From: Ancylobacter amanitiformis
GTDB taxonomy: Bacteria; Pseudomonadota; Alphaproteobacteria; Rhizobiales; Xanthobacteraceae
NCBI RefSeq assembly: GCF_030814815.1
Contig: NZ_JAUSVR010000005.1
Location: 186,001-250,000 of the forward strand
Direction: 5' to 3'
DNA length: 64,000 nt
Part shown: in pieces, positions 27,365 through 39,364 of the stretch
Numbering within the stretch: position 1 is the stretch's first letter
How the letters are laid out: the number at the start of each line of letters is the position of its first letter
Made by a program: the position numbers and the translations under genes
The notes under the pieces: model-generated
Databases searched by the model: none
What the model saw: only the letters and a program-made list of their open reading frames with translations
What the model was told of the DNA's origin: nothing

Positions 27365-28417
27365 ATGAATGGGCAGGGGAAAAGCGAAGCGGGTGAACGC
27401 ATCGTCAAGCATGTGCTGGACGGGCACGTCGCGGCACGCACGCCGATCTGGATGATGCGACAGGCCGGCCGCTACCTGCCGGAGTACCGGGCGGTGCGCG
27501 AGCAGGCGGGCGATTTCCTCACCCTCTGCTACACGCCCGATCACGCGGTCGAGGTGACGCTGCAGCCGATCCGCCGCTTCGGCTTCGATGCGGCGATCCT
27601 GTTTTCCGACATCCTGGTCGTGCCGCATGCGCTCGGCGTCGATCTCAGCTTCGAGGCGGGCGAGGGGCCGCGGCTCAGCCGCACCACCAATCTCACCGAA
27701 CTCAACGCGCTGCGGGACGATCTCGATCCCAGCCGCATCGAGCGCGTGCTGGAGGCGGTAGGGCGGATCCGCGAGGAACTGCCCCGCGAGACCACGCTCC
27801 TGGGCTTCTGCGGCGCTCCCTGGACCGTGGCGACCTATATGGTGGCCGGACGGGGAACCCCCGATCAGGGACCCGCGCGGCTGGCCTCGCTGACCGATCC
27901 GGCGTTCTTCCAGGCGCTGATCGACCGGCTGGTCGATACGTCCGCCCGCTATCTCATCGGCCAGCTCAAGGCCGGGGCGGACGCGGTGCAGATCTTCGAC
28001 AGCTGGGCGGGGGTGCTTGACCCGGAATCCTTCCGCCGCTGGAGCATCGAGCCGATCCGCCGCATCGTGGCGCTGGTTCGCGCGGAGGTGCCGGATGCGC
28101 GCATCATCGCCTTCCCCAAGGGGGCGACGCTGGCCGGGCTCACCGAACTGGTGCTGGCTACCGGCGTGAACGCGGTGGGACTGGACTGGACGGTGGAACG
28201 GCGGGACACCCGCCGGGCGGTCGGCGGCCGCGTGGCGCTGCAGGGCAATCTCGACCCGCTGGTGCTGATCGCTGGCGGGGCGGCGCTCGATGCGGCCGTC
28301 GACGCGCTGGTGGAGGATTTCCGCGGCGCGGCGCATATCTTCAATCTCGGCCACGGCATCCGCCCGGAGACGCCGATCGCCCATGTGGAACGGATGATCG
28401 CCCGGCTGCGCGGCTGA
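27365..28417 (+). CDS. hemE: Uroporphyrinogen decarboxylase
   Basis: Decarboxylates the four acetate side chains of uroporphyrinogen III to give coproporphyrinogen III in heme synthesis. The 350-residue protein has the UROD signature [43 protein letters not shown] and the C-terminal [12 protein letters not shown]. No Shine-Dalgarno is visible before the ATG at 27365, which directly abuts the AT-rich part of the presumed origin. hemJ follows 28 bp later. Confidence 0.97.
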   Translation: MNGQGKSEAGERIVKHVLDGHVAARTPIWMMRQAGRYLPEYRAVREQAGDFLTLCYTPDHAVEVTLQPIRRFGFDAAILFSDILVVPHALGVDLSFEAGEGPRLSRTTNLTELNALRDDLDPSRIERVLEAVGRIREELPRETTLLGFCGAPWTVATYMVAGRGTPDQGPARLASLTDPAFFQALIDRLVDTSARYLIGQLKAGADAVQIFDSWAGVLDPESFRRWSIEPIRRIVALVRAEVPDARIIAFPKGATLAGLTELVLATGVNAVGLDWTVERRDTRRAVGGRVALQGNLDPLVLIAGGAALDAAVDALVEDFRGAAHIFNLGHGIRPETPIAHVERMIARLRG

Positions 28418-28445
28418 GGTTGCGGACGAGGGGAGGGACAGCGCC

Positions 28446-28871
28446 ATGCTCTACGACTGGATCAAGGCGCTGCATGTCATCGCCATCCTCTCCTGGATGG
28501 CGGGCCTGCTCTATCTGCCCCGGCTCATGGTCTATCACTGCGCCGCGCCGGCGGGTTCCGCCCAATCGGAAACCTTCAAGGTGATGGAGCGGCGCCTGCT
28601 CAAGGCGATCATGAACCCGGCGATGATCGTCGCCTGGCTCGCCGGCCTCTATCTCGTCTGGGAGGGTGGCTGGTATCGCGCCGGCTGGTTCCACGCGAAA
28701 TTCGCGGCGGTGCTCGCGATGAGCGCCTTTCACGGCTTTCTGTCGGCACGGGTGCGGGAGTTTGCCGGGGATGCCAACACGAGGTCGGCGCGGTTCTACC
28801 GGTTCGCCAACGAGATTCCGACGCTGCTGATGATCGCCATTGTCATTCTGGTCATCGTTAAGCCATTTTGA
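28446..28871 (+). CDS. hemJ: Protoporphyrinogen IX oxidase, HemJ type
   Basis: An inner-membrane heme-b enzyme that oxidises protoporphyrinogen IX to protoporphyrin IX in bacteria lacking HemG/HemY. The 141-residue protein has four hydrophobic helices. The essential His10 lies in IKALHVIAILSWMAGLLYLPRL, YHCAAP follows, and the family tail ends FRFANEIPTLLMI-like FYRFANEIPTLLMIAIVILVIVKPF. GGAGGG precedes the ATG. Pairing with hemE and rho is the standard alphaproteobacterial order. Confidence 0.95.
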   Translation: MLYDWIKALHVIAILSWMAGLLYLPRLMVYHCAAPAGSAQSETFKVMERRLLKAIMNPAMIVAWLAGLYLVWEGGWYRAGWFHAKFAAVLAMSAFHGFLSARVREFAGDANTRSARFYRFANEIPTLLMIAIVILVIVKPF

Positions 28872-28994
28872 TCGGCTTCAAGCAGCACAGGCAGGCTTGC
28901 GCCGAATCGTGGCTTTGCCTATGTTGCCTTCACTTCCACGAAGCTGGCTGACGCTCCGTTTTGCTCGGCACCTCCCCGGTGTCGATGGTGTGTC

Positions 28995-29028
28995 GGACAG
29001 GAGGCCGGATCTGATGCCGGCCGTGTCC
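28995..29028 (+). other. Hairpin in the rho leader
   Basis: GGACA (28995) pairs with TGTCC (29024), and GGCCGG (29003-29008) pairs with CCGGCC (29017-29022), giving a two-part stem 85 bp upstream of rho in a 241-bp spacer. rho genes are generally autoregulated in their leaders, so a role in that control is possible. No T-run follows, so it is not a classical terminator. Confidence 0.4.
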
Positions 29029-29112
29029 TCAGACCAGCGCTTCTCATCCTTTTCGTCCCGTCGGCTTGTTCAGGCTCGGACGGGATAATTCCAACTTCCG
29101 AGGCCTTTTCCC

Positions 29113-30378
29113 ATGGGGGAAATGAAGCTCCAGGACCTCAAGTCCAAAAATCCGGCCGAACTGCTCGTCTTCGCGGAAGAGCTGGAGGTCGAGAACGCCA
29201 GCACGCTGCGAAAGCAGGAGCTGATGTTCGCCATCCTCAAGCAGCTGGCCGCCAAGGACACCGATATCATCGGCGAAGGCGTCGTCGAGATCCTCTCCGA
29301 CGGCTTCGGCTTCCTGCGCTCGCCGGATGCCAATTACCTGCCCGGGCCGGACGATATCTATGTCTCGCCCAGCCAGATCCGTCGTTTTGGCCTGCGCACC
29401 GGCGACACGGTCGAGGGGCAGATTCGTTCGCCGAAGGATGGCGAACGCTATTTCGCGCTTCTCAAGGTCAACACGATCAATTTCGAAGACCCCGAGAAGA
29501 TCCGGCACAAGATCAATTTCGACAATCTGACGCCGCTCTACCCGGACGAGCGCTTCAAGCTCGAGATCGAAGATCCGACCCGCAAGGATTTCTCGGCCCG
29601 CATCATCGATGTGGTGGCCCCCATCGGCAAGGGCCAGCGCGCGCTCATCGTGGCACCGCCGCGCACCGGCAAGACCGTGCTGCTGCAGAACATCGCGCAG
29701 TCGATCACCACCAACCATCCGGAATGCTATCTCATCGTGCTGCTCATCGACGAGCGGCCGGAGGAAGTCACCGACATGCAGCGCTCCGTGCGCGGCGAGG
29801 TGGTGTCCTCCACCTTCGACGAGCCGGCCCAGCGTCACGTGCAGGTCGCCGAGATGGTGATCGAGAAGGCCAAGCGCCTTGTCGAGCACAAGCGCGACGT
29901 CGTCATCCTGCTCGATTCGATCACCCGCCTCGGGCGCGCCTACAACACCGTCGTGCCGTCCTCGGGCAAGGTGCTGACCGGCGGTGTCGACGCCAACGCC
30001 CTGCAGCGCCCCAAGCGCTTCTTCGGCGCGGCGCGCAACATCGAGGAGGGCGGCTCGCTGACCATCATCGCCACGGCGCTGATCGAGACCGGCTCGCGCA
30101 TGGACGAGGTGATCTTCGAGGAGTTCAAGGGCACCGGAAATTCCGAGGTCATTCTCGACCGCAAGGTGTCGGACAAGCGCGTCTTCCCGGCGCTCGACAT
30201 CACCCGCTCGGGCACCCGCAAGGAAGAGCTGCTCGTGCCGAGCGACGTGCTGAAGAAGATGTATGTTCTGCGGCGTATCCTCAACCCGATGGGCACGGTC
30301 GACGCCATCGAGTTCCTGCTCGACAAGCTGCGCCAGACCAAGACCAATGCCGACTTCTTCGACTCCATGAATACCTGA
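29113..30378 (+). CDS. rho: Transcription termination factor Rho
   Basis: Hexameric RNA-dependent ATPase that terminates transcripts lacking intrinsic terminators. The 421-residue protein has the Rho N-terminal domain ([20 protein letters not shown]), the RNA-binding cold-shock-like domain ([29 protein letters not shown]), Walker [28 protein letters not shown] (Walker B) and the Q-loop region [13 protein letters not shown] Met three codons in is an alternative start. Confidence 0.98.
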   Translation: MGEMKLQDLKSKNPAELLVFAEELEVENASTLRKQELMFAILKQLAAKDTDIIGEGVVEILSDGFGFLRSPDANYLPGPDDIYVSPSQIRRFGLRTGDTVEGQIRSPKDGERYFALLKVNTINFEDPEKIRHKINFDNLTPLYPDERFKLEIEDPTRKDFSARIIDVVAPIGKGQRALIVAPPRTGKTVLLQNIAQSITTNHPECYLIVLLIDERPEEVTDMQRSVRGEVVSSTFDEPAQRHVQVAEMVIEKAKRLVEHKRDVVILLDSITRLGRAYNTVVPSSGKVLTGGVDANALQRPKRFFGAARNIEEGGSLTIIATALIETGSRMDEVIFEEFKGTGNSEVILDRKVSDKRVFPALDITRSGTRKEELLVPSDVLKKMYVLRRILNPMGTVDAIEFLLDKLRQTKTNADFFDSMNT

Positions 30379-30415
30379 GTACATCCGACGGCGCGCAAGC
30401 AGGGAAGGCGGAAGG

Positions 30416-30778
30416 ATGAAGCGTTTCACCCATCATCTCGCCGCCCTCCCTCTCCTGGCGCTGCCGGGTGGTTCGGTCGCGCTGGCCGGCGTCGCCGAGC
30501 GCGAGCCGCCTTCCGCCGTGTTGTGGCTGCTCGTGATCGGCATTGCCGCGTTAAGCTGGGTGATGGCCTGCCGTCGCTGGTGGCTGCCGCTGGCGATCTG
30601 GGTGCCGGCCGCGCTGTTCATTTCCAGCCTCGTTGCCGACGTGGCCGACCCGGTGATCGGGCCGGCGCTGCGGGAGGAGCTGGGGCTCGGCTACATCCTG
30701 CAGCTCGACCTCGCCGGGGCGCTGGTTCTCGTGCTGCCGCTGATGGTCGCCAATATGTGGTTCACCCGCAAGGAGTGA
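30416..30778 (+). CDS. Small membrane protein of unknown function
   Basis: A 120-residue protein beginning with a probable signal or first helix (HHLAALPLLALPGGSVALAG). Further hydrophobic segments lie at about 33-50, 55-75 and 90-113, so three to four helices in the inner membrane. I recognise no family. GGAAGG lies just before the ATG, and it starts 37 bp after rho on the same strand, so it is probably co-transcribed with it. Confidence 0.7.
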   Translation: MKRFTHHLAALPLLALPGGSVALAGVAEREPPSAVLWLLVIGIAALSWVMACRRWWLPLAIWVPAALFISSLVADVADPVIGPALREELGLGYILQLDLAGALVLVLPLMVANMWFTRKE

Positions 30779-31162
30779 CGAGCGGTGTCGCGCGCCATGC
30801 GGGAGGAATACGTTCAGTGCAATCCACGATTTTAAATCGCCTCCGAAACGATAGCTCGCACACTTGACTCAGGACGGCCGTTTCGGCTGCGCTCCGATCC
30901 ATTCATCGCAGATATGCAAATGGTCGCCAGCGGTCATTTCTGGCCATCTGGCGGGGTATGGGTGTTTTTCTCCACCGTTTGTCCACAGGGTTCCCCACAA
31001 TCGCGCCATCTGGCGGGAACTGCGACGGGCCGGTGTCTGTCGCGGAATCGCGGAGGCTCCGGCGCTGTTTGCCCGGGGCATCGAGTGACCCGGACGCTAC
31101 ATCCCCGCTGTTCCGACCCCGCGAAACGCCGTGCGATTCCACGGAAGATGGCCAAGACCTCT
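30779..31162. other. Gene-free spacer between convergent genes with DnaA-box-like words
   Basis: Nothing coding is supportable in these 384 bp. GCCATCTGGCGGG occurs twice (30943-30955 and 31005-31017, 62 bp apart), each holding an inverted pair (CGCCA/TGGCG or close). Between them lie TTGTCCACA at 30979-30987 and TTCCCCACA at 30991-30999, both resembling DnaA boxes. Because the flanking genes converge, ordinary promoters are not expected here. Confidence 0.55.
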
Positions 31163-33193
<2,031 letters not shown>

Positions 33194-33217
33194 GGCGTCT
33201 CTCCGGCGTTGGGCAAC

Positions 33218-33257
33218 GGTGTGGGGGCAAGGGTGTGGGGGCAAGGGTGTGGGGCAG
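33218..33257. repeat. 14-bp tandem repeat upstream of mnmE
   Basis: GGTGTGGGGGCAAG is repeated at 33218-33231 and 33232-33245, followed by a partial third copy to 33257. It lies in the 108-bp spacer between the divergent YyaL-type gene and mnmE, where changes in copy number would alter promoter geometry. Confidence 0.85.
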
Positions 33258-33301
33258 CGGATCGCGCAGGCGGTTCCGCTCACAGAGATAGGGCGTAGCG
33301 G

Positions 33302-34678
33302 GTGAGTGTGCAGCAGGAAAGCGCAAATCAGGCGACCACGATCGCCGCGGTATCCTCCGGTGCGGGGGCTTCGGCGGTGGCGGTGATCCGGGTTTCCGGG
33401 CCGCAGGCGGGGCCCGCACTGCAGACGCTGGCCGGCATGTTGCCGGAGCCGCGCCGGGCCCGGCTGGCCACGCTGCGCCACCCTGCCGACGGCGCCGCGC
33501 TTGATAGAGGCCTGGTGCTGTGGTTTCCCGGCCCGCGCAGCGCGACGGGCGAGGATCTCGCGGAACTGCAGATCCATGGCGGCCCGGCGGTGGTCGCGGC
33601 GGTGCTTGGCGCGCTGTTCAGCCTTGGGGGAATTCGCCCGGCCGAGCGGGGCGAATTCTCCCGCCGCGCCTTTCTCAACGGCCGGATGGACCTGACCGAG
33701 GCCGAGGGACTGGCCGACCTCATTTCGGCGGAGACCGAGGGGCAGCGCCGCCTCGCCTTCGCCCACGCCTTCGGTCATCTCGGCCAGCGCGTGGAGGCGT
33801 GGCGCTTGCGCCTCGTTCGCGCCATGGCGTTGATCGAGGCGGGCATCGACTTCGCGGACGAGGACGATGTTCCGGCCGAGGCGCGGGCGCTGGCCCGGCC
33901 GGAACTGCAGGCATTGCTCGCAGAACTGGAGGCCGCCCTGGCCGATCGGCGCGGCGCCATGATGCGCGAGGGCGCCGTGGTGGCGATCGCCGGCCTGCCC
34001 AATGCCGGCAAGTCCTCCCTCATCAATGCGTTGGCGGCGCGCGACGTCGCCATCGTCTCCGATGAGCCGGGCACCACGCGTGACGTGCTGGAGGTCGCGC
34101 TTGATCTGCGTGGCCACAAGGTCACGCTGCTGGATACGGCGGGGCTGCGCGACGCTGTCGGCAAGGTGGAGGCGGAAGGCATTCGCCGCGCGCGCCATCG
34201 TATCGCGCAAGCGGATCTCGTGCTGTGGGTGCATGACGCCAGCGTCGGCCGACCTCCATTCGCCCGACCGGAAATCGACGCGGCCCCCGCCGGGGCGCTG
34301 TGGCTGGTCGCCAGCAAGATCGACGCGGCGACGGACGAGTACGACGGCACCGTGCCGGGCTGGGCCGAACAGCGGCTGGCGCTGTCGGCTGCGACCGGCG
34401 CGGGTGTCGATGGGCTGGTCGATGCGCTGGCCGGTTTCGTCGGCACGCGGGCATCGGGCACTGATCATCCCGCGCTGATCCGCGCGCGGCACCGGCGCGA
34501 CGCGACAGAGGCGGCTTGCCATGTGCGGACCGCCATGAGCGGGTGGGATGGATTGAGCGATGAACTGCTGGCGGAAGAGCTGCGGCTGGCCGCCCGCGCG
34601 CTCGGGCGGATGACCGGCGTCATCGGAGTCGAGGATGTGCTGGACGTCGTGTTCCGGGAATTCTGCATCGGCAAGTGA
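33302..34678 (+). CDS. mnmE: tRNA modification GTPase MnmE
   Basis: With MnmG it installs the carboxymethylaminomethyl group on U34 of certain tRNAs. The 458-residue protein has the TrmE N-domain ([22 protein letters not shown]), a helical domain and a GTPase domain: [14 protein letters not shown] (G1), LLDTAGLRD (G3), and SKID in place of the usual NKxD (G4). It ends with the catalytic-cysteine tail FCIGK. The start is a GTG at 33302, with a second GTG six bases later equally possible. parS sites follow in the spacer before mnmG. Confidence 0.96.
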   Translation: MSVQQESANQATTIAAVSSGAGASAVAVIRVSGPQAGPALQTLAGMLPEPRRARLATLRHPADGAALDRGLVLWFPGPRSATGEDLAELQIHGGPAVVAAVLGALFSLGGIRPAERGEFSRRAFLNGRMDLTEAEGLADLISAETEGQRRLAFAHAFGHLGQRVEAWRLRLVRAMALIEAGIDFADEDDVPAEARALARPELQALLAELEAALADRRGAMMREGAVVAIAGLPNAGKSSLINALAARDVAIVSDEPGTTRDVLEVALDLRGHKVTLLDTAGLRDAVGKVEAEGIRRARHRIAQADLVLWVHDASVGRPPFARPEIDAAPAGALWLVASKIDAATDEYDGTVPGWAEQRLALSAATGAGVDGLVDALAGFVGTRASGTDHPALIRARHRRDATEAACHVRTAMSGWDGLSDELLAEELRLAARALGRMTGVIGVEDVLDVVFREFCIGK

Positions 34679-34727
34679 GCGAGGCGGGCGGGCGGATGGG
34701 CCCGGAGACTTGGATGGGATCGCGCAA

Positions 34728-34743
34728 CGTTTCACGTGAAACA
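34728..34743. promoter_or_regulatory. parS: parS-type ParB binding site
   Basis: CGTTTCACGTGAAACA has the full 14-bp palindromic core and differs from the 16-bp consensus only at the first base. It lies in the mnmE-mnmG spacer, 50 bp from the next site, about 2.8 kb upstream of parA. Confidence 0.9.
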
Positions 34744-34777
34744 GAGGCCTTCCATCTCGTTCGATTCGCCGACGGAA

Positions 34778-34793
34778 TGTTTCACGTGAAACC
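34778..34793. promoter_or_regulatory. parS: parS-type ParB binding site
   Basis: TGTTTCACGTGAAACC has the full 14-bp core and differs from consensus only at the last base. Centre-to-centre distance to the preceding site is 50 bp (nearly five helical turns), so the two sites face nearly the same side of the helix. Confidence 0.9.
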
Positions 34794-34945
34794 GCGACCC
34801 AAGCCCGCGCGCCAATTCCGCCTCTTGAGCCCCGCGCCCGTGGCGCTTGACGCGGGAGCGAGGACAGGGCTTTGTGCCGCCATCGCCGCGGCTCGTCAGG
34901 AGCCGCCGCCCGTCATCCCAGACATTGCCAGACATCGCCGGACCC

Positions 34946-36805
34946 ATGACGCACCAGGCCGATCTTTTCTTCGACGTCGTCGTCATCGGCGGTGGCCACG
35001 CGGGTACGGAAGCCGCCGCCGCTGCCGCGCGGCTGGGCGCGCGCACGGCGCTGGTCACGCATTCGCGCGCCACGATCGGCACGATGTCGTGCAACCCGGC
35101 GATTGGCGGGCTCGGCAAGGGCCATCTGGTGCGCGAGATCGATGCGCTGGATGGGTTGATGGGCCGCGTGGCCGACCAGGGCGGCATCCAGTTTCGGGTG
35201 CTGAACCGGCGCAAGGGCCCGGCCGTGCGCGGGCCGCGGGCCCAGGCCGACCGCAAGCTTTATGCGCAGGCGATGCAGCGCGAGATCGATTCGCAGCCGA
35301 ACCTATCTGTTGTGGAAGGGGAGGCGGATGAACTCCTGCTGCGCGAAGGCCAGGTAACCGGCCTCCGGCTGCTCGACGGCCGGACGATGACGACCGGCGC
35401 CGTGGTGGTGACGACCGGCACCTTCCTCAACGGGCTCATCCATATCGGTGACCGGCAGATGCCGGCGGGCCGCATGGGCGAGGCGCCGGCGCGCGGGCTG
35501 TCAGGCTCGCTCGCGCGTCTCGGCCTCACGCTCGGCCGACTGAAGACCGGCACGCCGCCGCGCCTGGATGGCCGCACCATCGATTGGGCGGGGCTGGACA
35601 TGCAGGACGGCGATACGCCGCCCGAACCGTTCTCGACCCTCACGGCGACCATCACCAATCGGCAGGTTCAGTGCGGCATCACCCGCACCACGCAGGCGAC
35701 GCATGAGGTCATCCGCGCCAATATCGCGCGGTCGGCGATGTATTCGGGGAACATCCACAGCGTCGGGCCGCGCTATTGCCCCTCGATCGAGGACAAGATC
35801 GTCCGCTTCGGCGAGCGCGACGGGCACCAGATCTTCCTCGAGCCGGAGGGTCTGGACGACCCGACCGTCTATCCCAACGGCATCTCCACCTCGCTGCCGG
35901 AGGACGCGCAGCTCGCCTTGCTCGCGACGATACCGGGGCTGGAGCGGGTGCGCATGCTGCGGCCCGGCTATGCCATCGAATATGATCATGTCGATCCGCG
36001 CGAACTGGAGCCGACGCTGGAGGTGCGCAAGGCGCGCGGCCTTTTCCTCGCCGGCCAGATCAACGGCACGACCGGCTATGAGGAGGCGGCCGCCCAGGGG
36101 CTGGTGGCGGGCATGAACGCCGCCCGTCGGGCGGCGGGTACCGACGGCGCCATTTTCGACCGGGCCGAGGCCTATATCGGCGTGATGATCGACGATCTGG
36201 TGACGCGGGGCGTGAGCGAACCCTACCGGATGTTCACCTCGCGGGCGGAATATCGCCTGTCGCTACGGGCCGACAATGCCGACCAGCGCCTGACGGCGCG
36301 GGGCGAGGCGCTCGGGCTGGTCGGTGCTGCACGGCGGACCCGTTTCGCGATCAAGAGCGCCGCGCTCGCGCGGGTGCGGGAATGGAGCGGCTCGGTCTCA
36401 CTGACGCCGGGGGAGGGCGACCGGCACGGGCTGAGCCTCAACCGCGACGGTCAGCGGCGCAGCGCCTTCGACCTGCTGTCTTATCCGCATGCGGCGTGGG
36501 CCGACATATGCCGCATCTGGCCCGAGGCTGCGGGCGAGGATCCGCGCATCGGCGAGCAGCTGGAGATCGACGCCAAATACGCGGTCTATCTCCACCGCCA
36601 GGAGGCGGATATCGCGACCTTCCGGCGCGACGAGGCCGCGGCCTTGCCGGAACTCGACTATCGCTCCGTCGCGGGTCTCTCCAATGAGATCAAGGCCAAG
36701 CTGGATTCGATTCGGCCCCGTACCATTGGTCAGGCGGGCCGAATCGACGGGATGACGCCGGCGGCGCTGGCGCTGCTGGCGGCGCATGCGCGGCGGGCGC
36801 GGTAG
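34946..36805 (+). CDS. mnmG: tRNA uridine-5-carboxymethylaminomethyl synthesis enzyme MnmG (GidA)
   Basis: FAD and NADH-dependent partner of MnmE in U34 modification. The 619-residue protein has the FAD loop [14 protein letters not shown] at the N-terminus, [47 protein letters not shown], and the C-terminal GidA-associated domain ([17 protein letters not shown]). ATG at 34946 is chosen so the protein begins six residues before the conserved FDVVVIGGG. An upstream frame to 34847 would add unrelated sequence and reach into the spacer. Confidence 0.97.
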   Translation: MTHQADLFFDVVVIGGGHAGTEAAAAAARLGARTALVTHSRATIGTMSCNPAIGGLGKGHLVREIDALDGLMGRVADQGGIQFRVLNRRKGPAVRGPRAQADRKLYAQAMQREIDSQPNLSVVEGEADELLLREGQVTGLRLLDGRTMTTGAVVVTTGTFLNGLIHIGDRQMPAGRMGEAPARGLSGSLARLGLTLGRLKTGTPPRLDGRTIDWAGLDMQDGDTPPEPFSTLTATITNRQVQCGITRTTQATHEVIRANIARSAMYSGNIHSVGPRYCPSIEDKIVRFGERDGHQIFLEPEGLDDPTVYPNGISTSLPEDAQLALLATIPGLERVRMLRPGYAIEYDHVDPRELEPTLEVRKARGLFLAGQINGTTGYEEAAAQGLVAGMNAARRAAGTDGAIFDRAEAYIGVMIDDLVTRGVSEPYRMFTSRAEYRLSLRADNADQRLTARGEALGLVGAARRTRFAIKSAALARVREWSGSVSLTPGEGDRHGLSLNRDGQRRSAFDLLSYPHAAWADICRIWPEAAGEDPRIGEQLEIDAKYAVYLHRQEADIATFRRDEAAALPELDYRSVAGLSNEIKAKLDSIRPRTIGQAGRIDGMTPAALALLAAHARRAR

Positions 36806-36829
36806 GGCCGGGCGCGCTATAGTCGCGCC

Positions 36830-37528
36830 ATGAACGCGAATGATTCGAATGCGGCTGGCCCATCCGGCCCTTCCTCCACCGAGGCCGCTCTCTCCGACCG
36901 TGCCCAGGCGCTGCGGCTGACCTCTGTTTCACGTGAAACAGAGGACCGGCTCGCCGCCATCGTCGCGTTGCTGGAGAAGTGGCAGCGCACGATCAACCTG
37001 GTCGCGCCGGCGAGCCTGCCGCGGGTATGGACCCGCCATGTCGCCGACTCGCTGCAACTGGTGCCGCTGGCGGGGGAAGCCCGGCGCTGGGTCGATCTCG
37101 GCTCCGGCGGTGGATTCCCCGGGCTGGTCGTCGCCGCCGTGCTGGCGGAGCGGGCCGGCGCGGACGTGACGCTGGTGGAGAGCGACACGCGCAAGGCGGC
37201 CTTCCTGCGCGAGGCGGCGCGGATCGCCGAACTGCCGGTGACGGTGCTGCCGGCCCGCATCGAGCAGGTGGCGGCCCGGATTGCTGCCGGCGTCGAGATT
37301 GTCTCGGCACGCGCGCTTGCACCATTGCCGCGCCTGCTCGAACTTGCGCATCCGTTCCTTGCGCAAGGAGCGGTCGGTCTGTTTCTGAAGGGTCAAGATG
37401 TTGATAACGAATTGACCGAGTCAGCTAAATCTTGGAGAATCAACAGCAGAATTCAGGAGAGTCTGACCGATCGCGGCGGGCGTATCCTGATTGTCGAGGC
37501 TGCGACGCCGCTGAAACCGGCATCGTGA
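36830..37528 (+). CDS. rsmG: 16S rRNA (guanine-527-N7)-methyltransferase
   Basis: Methylates N7 of G527 in 16S rRNA; loss gives low-level streptomycin resistance in other bacteria. The 232-residue protein shows [14 protein letters not shown], the SAM-binding [16 protein letters not shown], and [17 protein letters not shown]. It begins 24 bp after mnmG and ends 39 bp before parA. A parS palindrome is embedded in the coding sequence at 36921-36944, coding for SVSRETE, a segment otherwise common in rhizobial RsmG proteins. Confidence 0.95.
   Translation: MNANDSNAAGPSGPSSTEAALSDRAQALRLTSVSRETEDRLAAIVALLEKWQRTINLVAPASLPRVWTRHVADSLQLVPLAGEARRWVDLGSGGGFPGLVVAAVLAERAGADVTLVESDTRKAAFLREAARIAELPVTVLPARIEQVAARIAAGVEIVSARALAPLPRLLELAHPFLAQGAVGLFLKGQDVDNELTESAKSWRINSRIQESLTDRGGRILIVEAATPLKPAS
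36921..36944. promoter_or_regulatory. parS: parS site, perfect extended palindrome, inside rsmG
   Basis: The central 16 bp at 36925-36940 equal the consensus TGTTTCACGTGAAACA exactly. The palindrome extends perfectly to 24 bp (flanks CCTC and GAGG). This is the strongest of the four sites and the closest to parAB (about 0.6 kb). Confidence 0.95.
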
Positions 37529-37567
37529 TGGCTTGTCCAAGGCCGCATTCGCATCGGGATCGCTGAC

Positions 37568-38437
37568 ATGACCGACGAGTTTCCGCTCGTGCCTGCTGCG
37601 CCCTATGGGCTGCCGCGCGTTCTCGCGCTCGCCAACCAGAAGGGCGGAGTGGGCAAGACGACGACAGCGATCAATCTCGGCACGGCCCTGGCGGCGATTG
37701 GCGAGAGTGTGCTGATCGTTGATCTCGATCCACAGGGCAATGCCTCCACCGGGCTCGGCATCGACCGGCGCAGCCGGCTTGTCTCCACCTATGACGTGCT
37801 GACCGGCGATGTCAGCCTGCGCGAGGCGGTGCTGGAGACCGCGGTGCCCCGGCTGCACATTGCGCCCTCGACCATGGATCTTTCGGGCCTGGAACTGGAA
37901 CTGGCCAGCCAGCGCGACCGCGCCTATCGTTTGCGCGACGCCATCCGCGGCCTCAATGGCGGCAGGGACAAGGGTTCGTTAGACAACCGAAACGAAACGC
38001 CCTACAGCTATGTTCTGATCGATTGCCCACCGTCGCTGAACCTTATCACGGTCAACGCCATGGCGGCGGCGAACGCAATCCTGGTGCCGCTGCAATGCGA
38101 GTTCTTCGCGCTGGAAGGGCTTTCGCAATTGCTGAAGACGGTGGAGCAGGTGCGCACCACGCTCAACCCGCAGCTGACCATCCACGGCATCGTCCTGACC
38201 ATGTTCGATTCGCGCAACAACCTCTCCGCCCAGGTGGTGCAGGATGTGCGGCAGTTCATGGGCGACAAGGTCTATGAGACGATCATTCCGCGCAATGTGC
38301 GGGTGTCCGAGGCGCCGTCCTACGGCAAGCCGGTGCTGCTCTACGATCTGAAATGCGTGGGATCGCAGGCCTATCTTCGTCTCGCATCCGAAATAATCCA
38401 GCGGGAGCGCGCCCTGCGCGCGACGGCGGCAGCGTAG
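37568..38437 (+). CDS. parA: Chromosome partitioning ATPase ParA
   Basis: A Walker-type ATPase forming nucleoid-bound gradients along which ParB-parS complexes move. The 289-residue protein has the deviant Walker A NQKGGVGKTTTAINLG (about 23-38), VLIVDLDPQGNASTGLG, LIDCPPSLNLITVNAM and RNVRVSEAPSYGKPVLLYD. A polar insertion of about 15 residues (GGRDKGSLDNRNET) precedes the LIDCPPS strand and is longer than in Caulobacter ParA as I recall it. parB follows after 9 bp. Confidence 0.97.
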   Translation: MTDEFPLVPAAPYGLPRVLALANQKGGVGKTTTAINLGTALAAIGESVLIVDLDPQGNASTGLGIDRRSRLVSTYDVLTGDVSLREAVLETAVPRLHIAPSTMDLSGLELELASQRDRAYRLRDAIRGLNGGRDKGSLDNRNETPYSYVLIDCPPSLNLITVNAMAAANAILVPLQCEFFALEGLSQLLKTVEQVRTTLNPQLTIHGIVLTMFDSRNNLSAQVVQDVRQFMGDKVYETIIPRNVRVSEAPSYGKPVLLYDLKCVGSQAYLRLASEIIQRERALRATAAA

Positions 38438-38446
38438 GAGAACGCC

Positions 38447-39361
38447 ATGGCAATGCCCGAAGATGGTGGCCGTTCGCGGCTTGGGCGCGGGCTCGCGGCG
38501 CTGATCGGCGATATGTCGGATGGCAATGACCGGGTCGGCGAGCGCCAGCCCGGCACGCCGGGAGGCGCGCGCAAGGTGCCGGTCGCTTTCCTGCGGCCGA
38601 ATCCGCACAACCCGCGCCGGACCTTCGGCGAGGAAGATCTGGAGGATCTCTCCGCCTCCATCCGCGAGCGCGGGGTGATCCAGCCGATCGTCGTGCGGGC
38701 GGTCGCGGGCCAGCGCGATGCTTATGAAATCGTGGCGGGCGAGCGGCGCTGGCGGGCTTCGCAGCGCGCGGGCGTGCACGAGGTGCCGATCGTCGTCGTC
38801 GAGGTCGACGACCGTGAGGCGCTGGAAATCGCCATCATCGAGAATGTCCAGCGTGCCGATCTCAACCCGCTGGAAGAGGCGGCGGGCTACCAGTCGCTGT
38901 CTGACCAGTTCGGCTACTCGCAGAATGATCTCGCACGGGTGATCGGCAAGAGCCGCAGCCATGTCGCGAACACGATGCGCCTGCTGCGTCTGCCGGAAAC
39001 GGTAAAGGAATATCTCGCGGACGGTCGGTTGTCGGCGGGGCACGCGCGCGCGCTGCTGACGCAGGACGACCCGGAGGGGCTGGCCCGCGCGATTGTCGAG
39101 CGCGGCATGAATGTGCGCGCCATCGAGGCGCTGGCGCAGGAATTGAACGTCGCCAAGGCGGAAGCGGCCGGCAAGCCGGCGCGCAAGGCACGGGCCGTTG
39201 CGGAGCTGGATGCCGATACGGCGGCGCTGCAGCGCCGCCTGTCCGACGCGCTGGGGCTCAAGGTGACGCTTCGCCATGACGGCGAAGCCGGTGAGCTGCG
39301 CATTCGCTACACCTCGCTCGACCAGCTGGACGAGGTCTGCCGCCGGCTCGCCGCCGGCTAA
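38447..39361 (+). CDS. parB: Chromosome partitioning protein ParB
   Basis: The CTP-dependent clamp that loads at parS and spreads. The 304-residue protein has an N-terminal RLGRGLAALIGD (ParA-contact region), a ParB/Srx CTPase domain with EIVAGERRWRASQRAG (GERRxRA motif) and ENVQRADLNPLEEA, the HTH (FGYSQNDLARVIGKSRSHVANTMRLL) and a C-terminal dimerisation domain. Four candidate parS sites are in the same window. It is convergent with holA, with only 3 bp between the stops. Confidence 0.98.
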   Translation: MAMPEDGGRSRLGRGLAALIGDMSDGNDRVGERQPGTPGGARKVPVAFLRPNPHNPRRTFGEEDLEDLSASIRERGVIQPIVVRAVAGQRDAYEIVAGERRWRASQRAGVHEVPIVVVEVDDREALEIAIIENVQRADLNPLEEAAGYQSLSDQFGYSQNDLARVIGKSRSHVANTMRLLRLPETVKEYLADGRLSAGHARALLTQDDPEGLARAIVERGMNVRAIEALAQELNVAKAEAAGKPARKARAVAELDADTAALQRRLSDALGLKVTLRHDGEAGELRIRYTSLDQLDEVCRRLAAG

Positions 39362-39364
39362 GGC

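Noticed and set aside
33194-34735. Upstream extension of the YyaL-type frame across mnmE
   Set aside because: It would cover mnmE on the opposite strand. The family N-terminus begins at 33193 with a good ribosome site.
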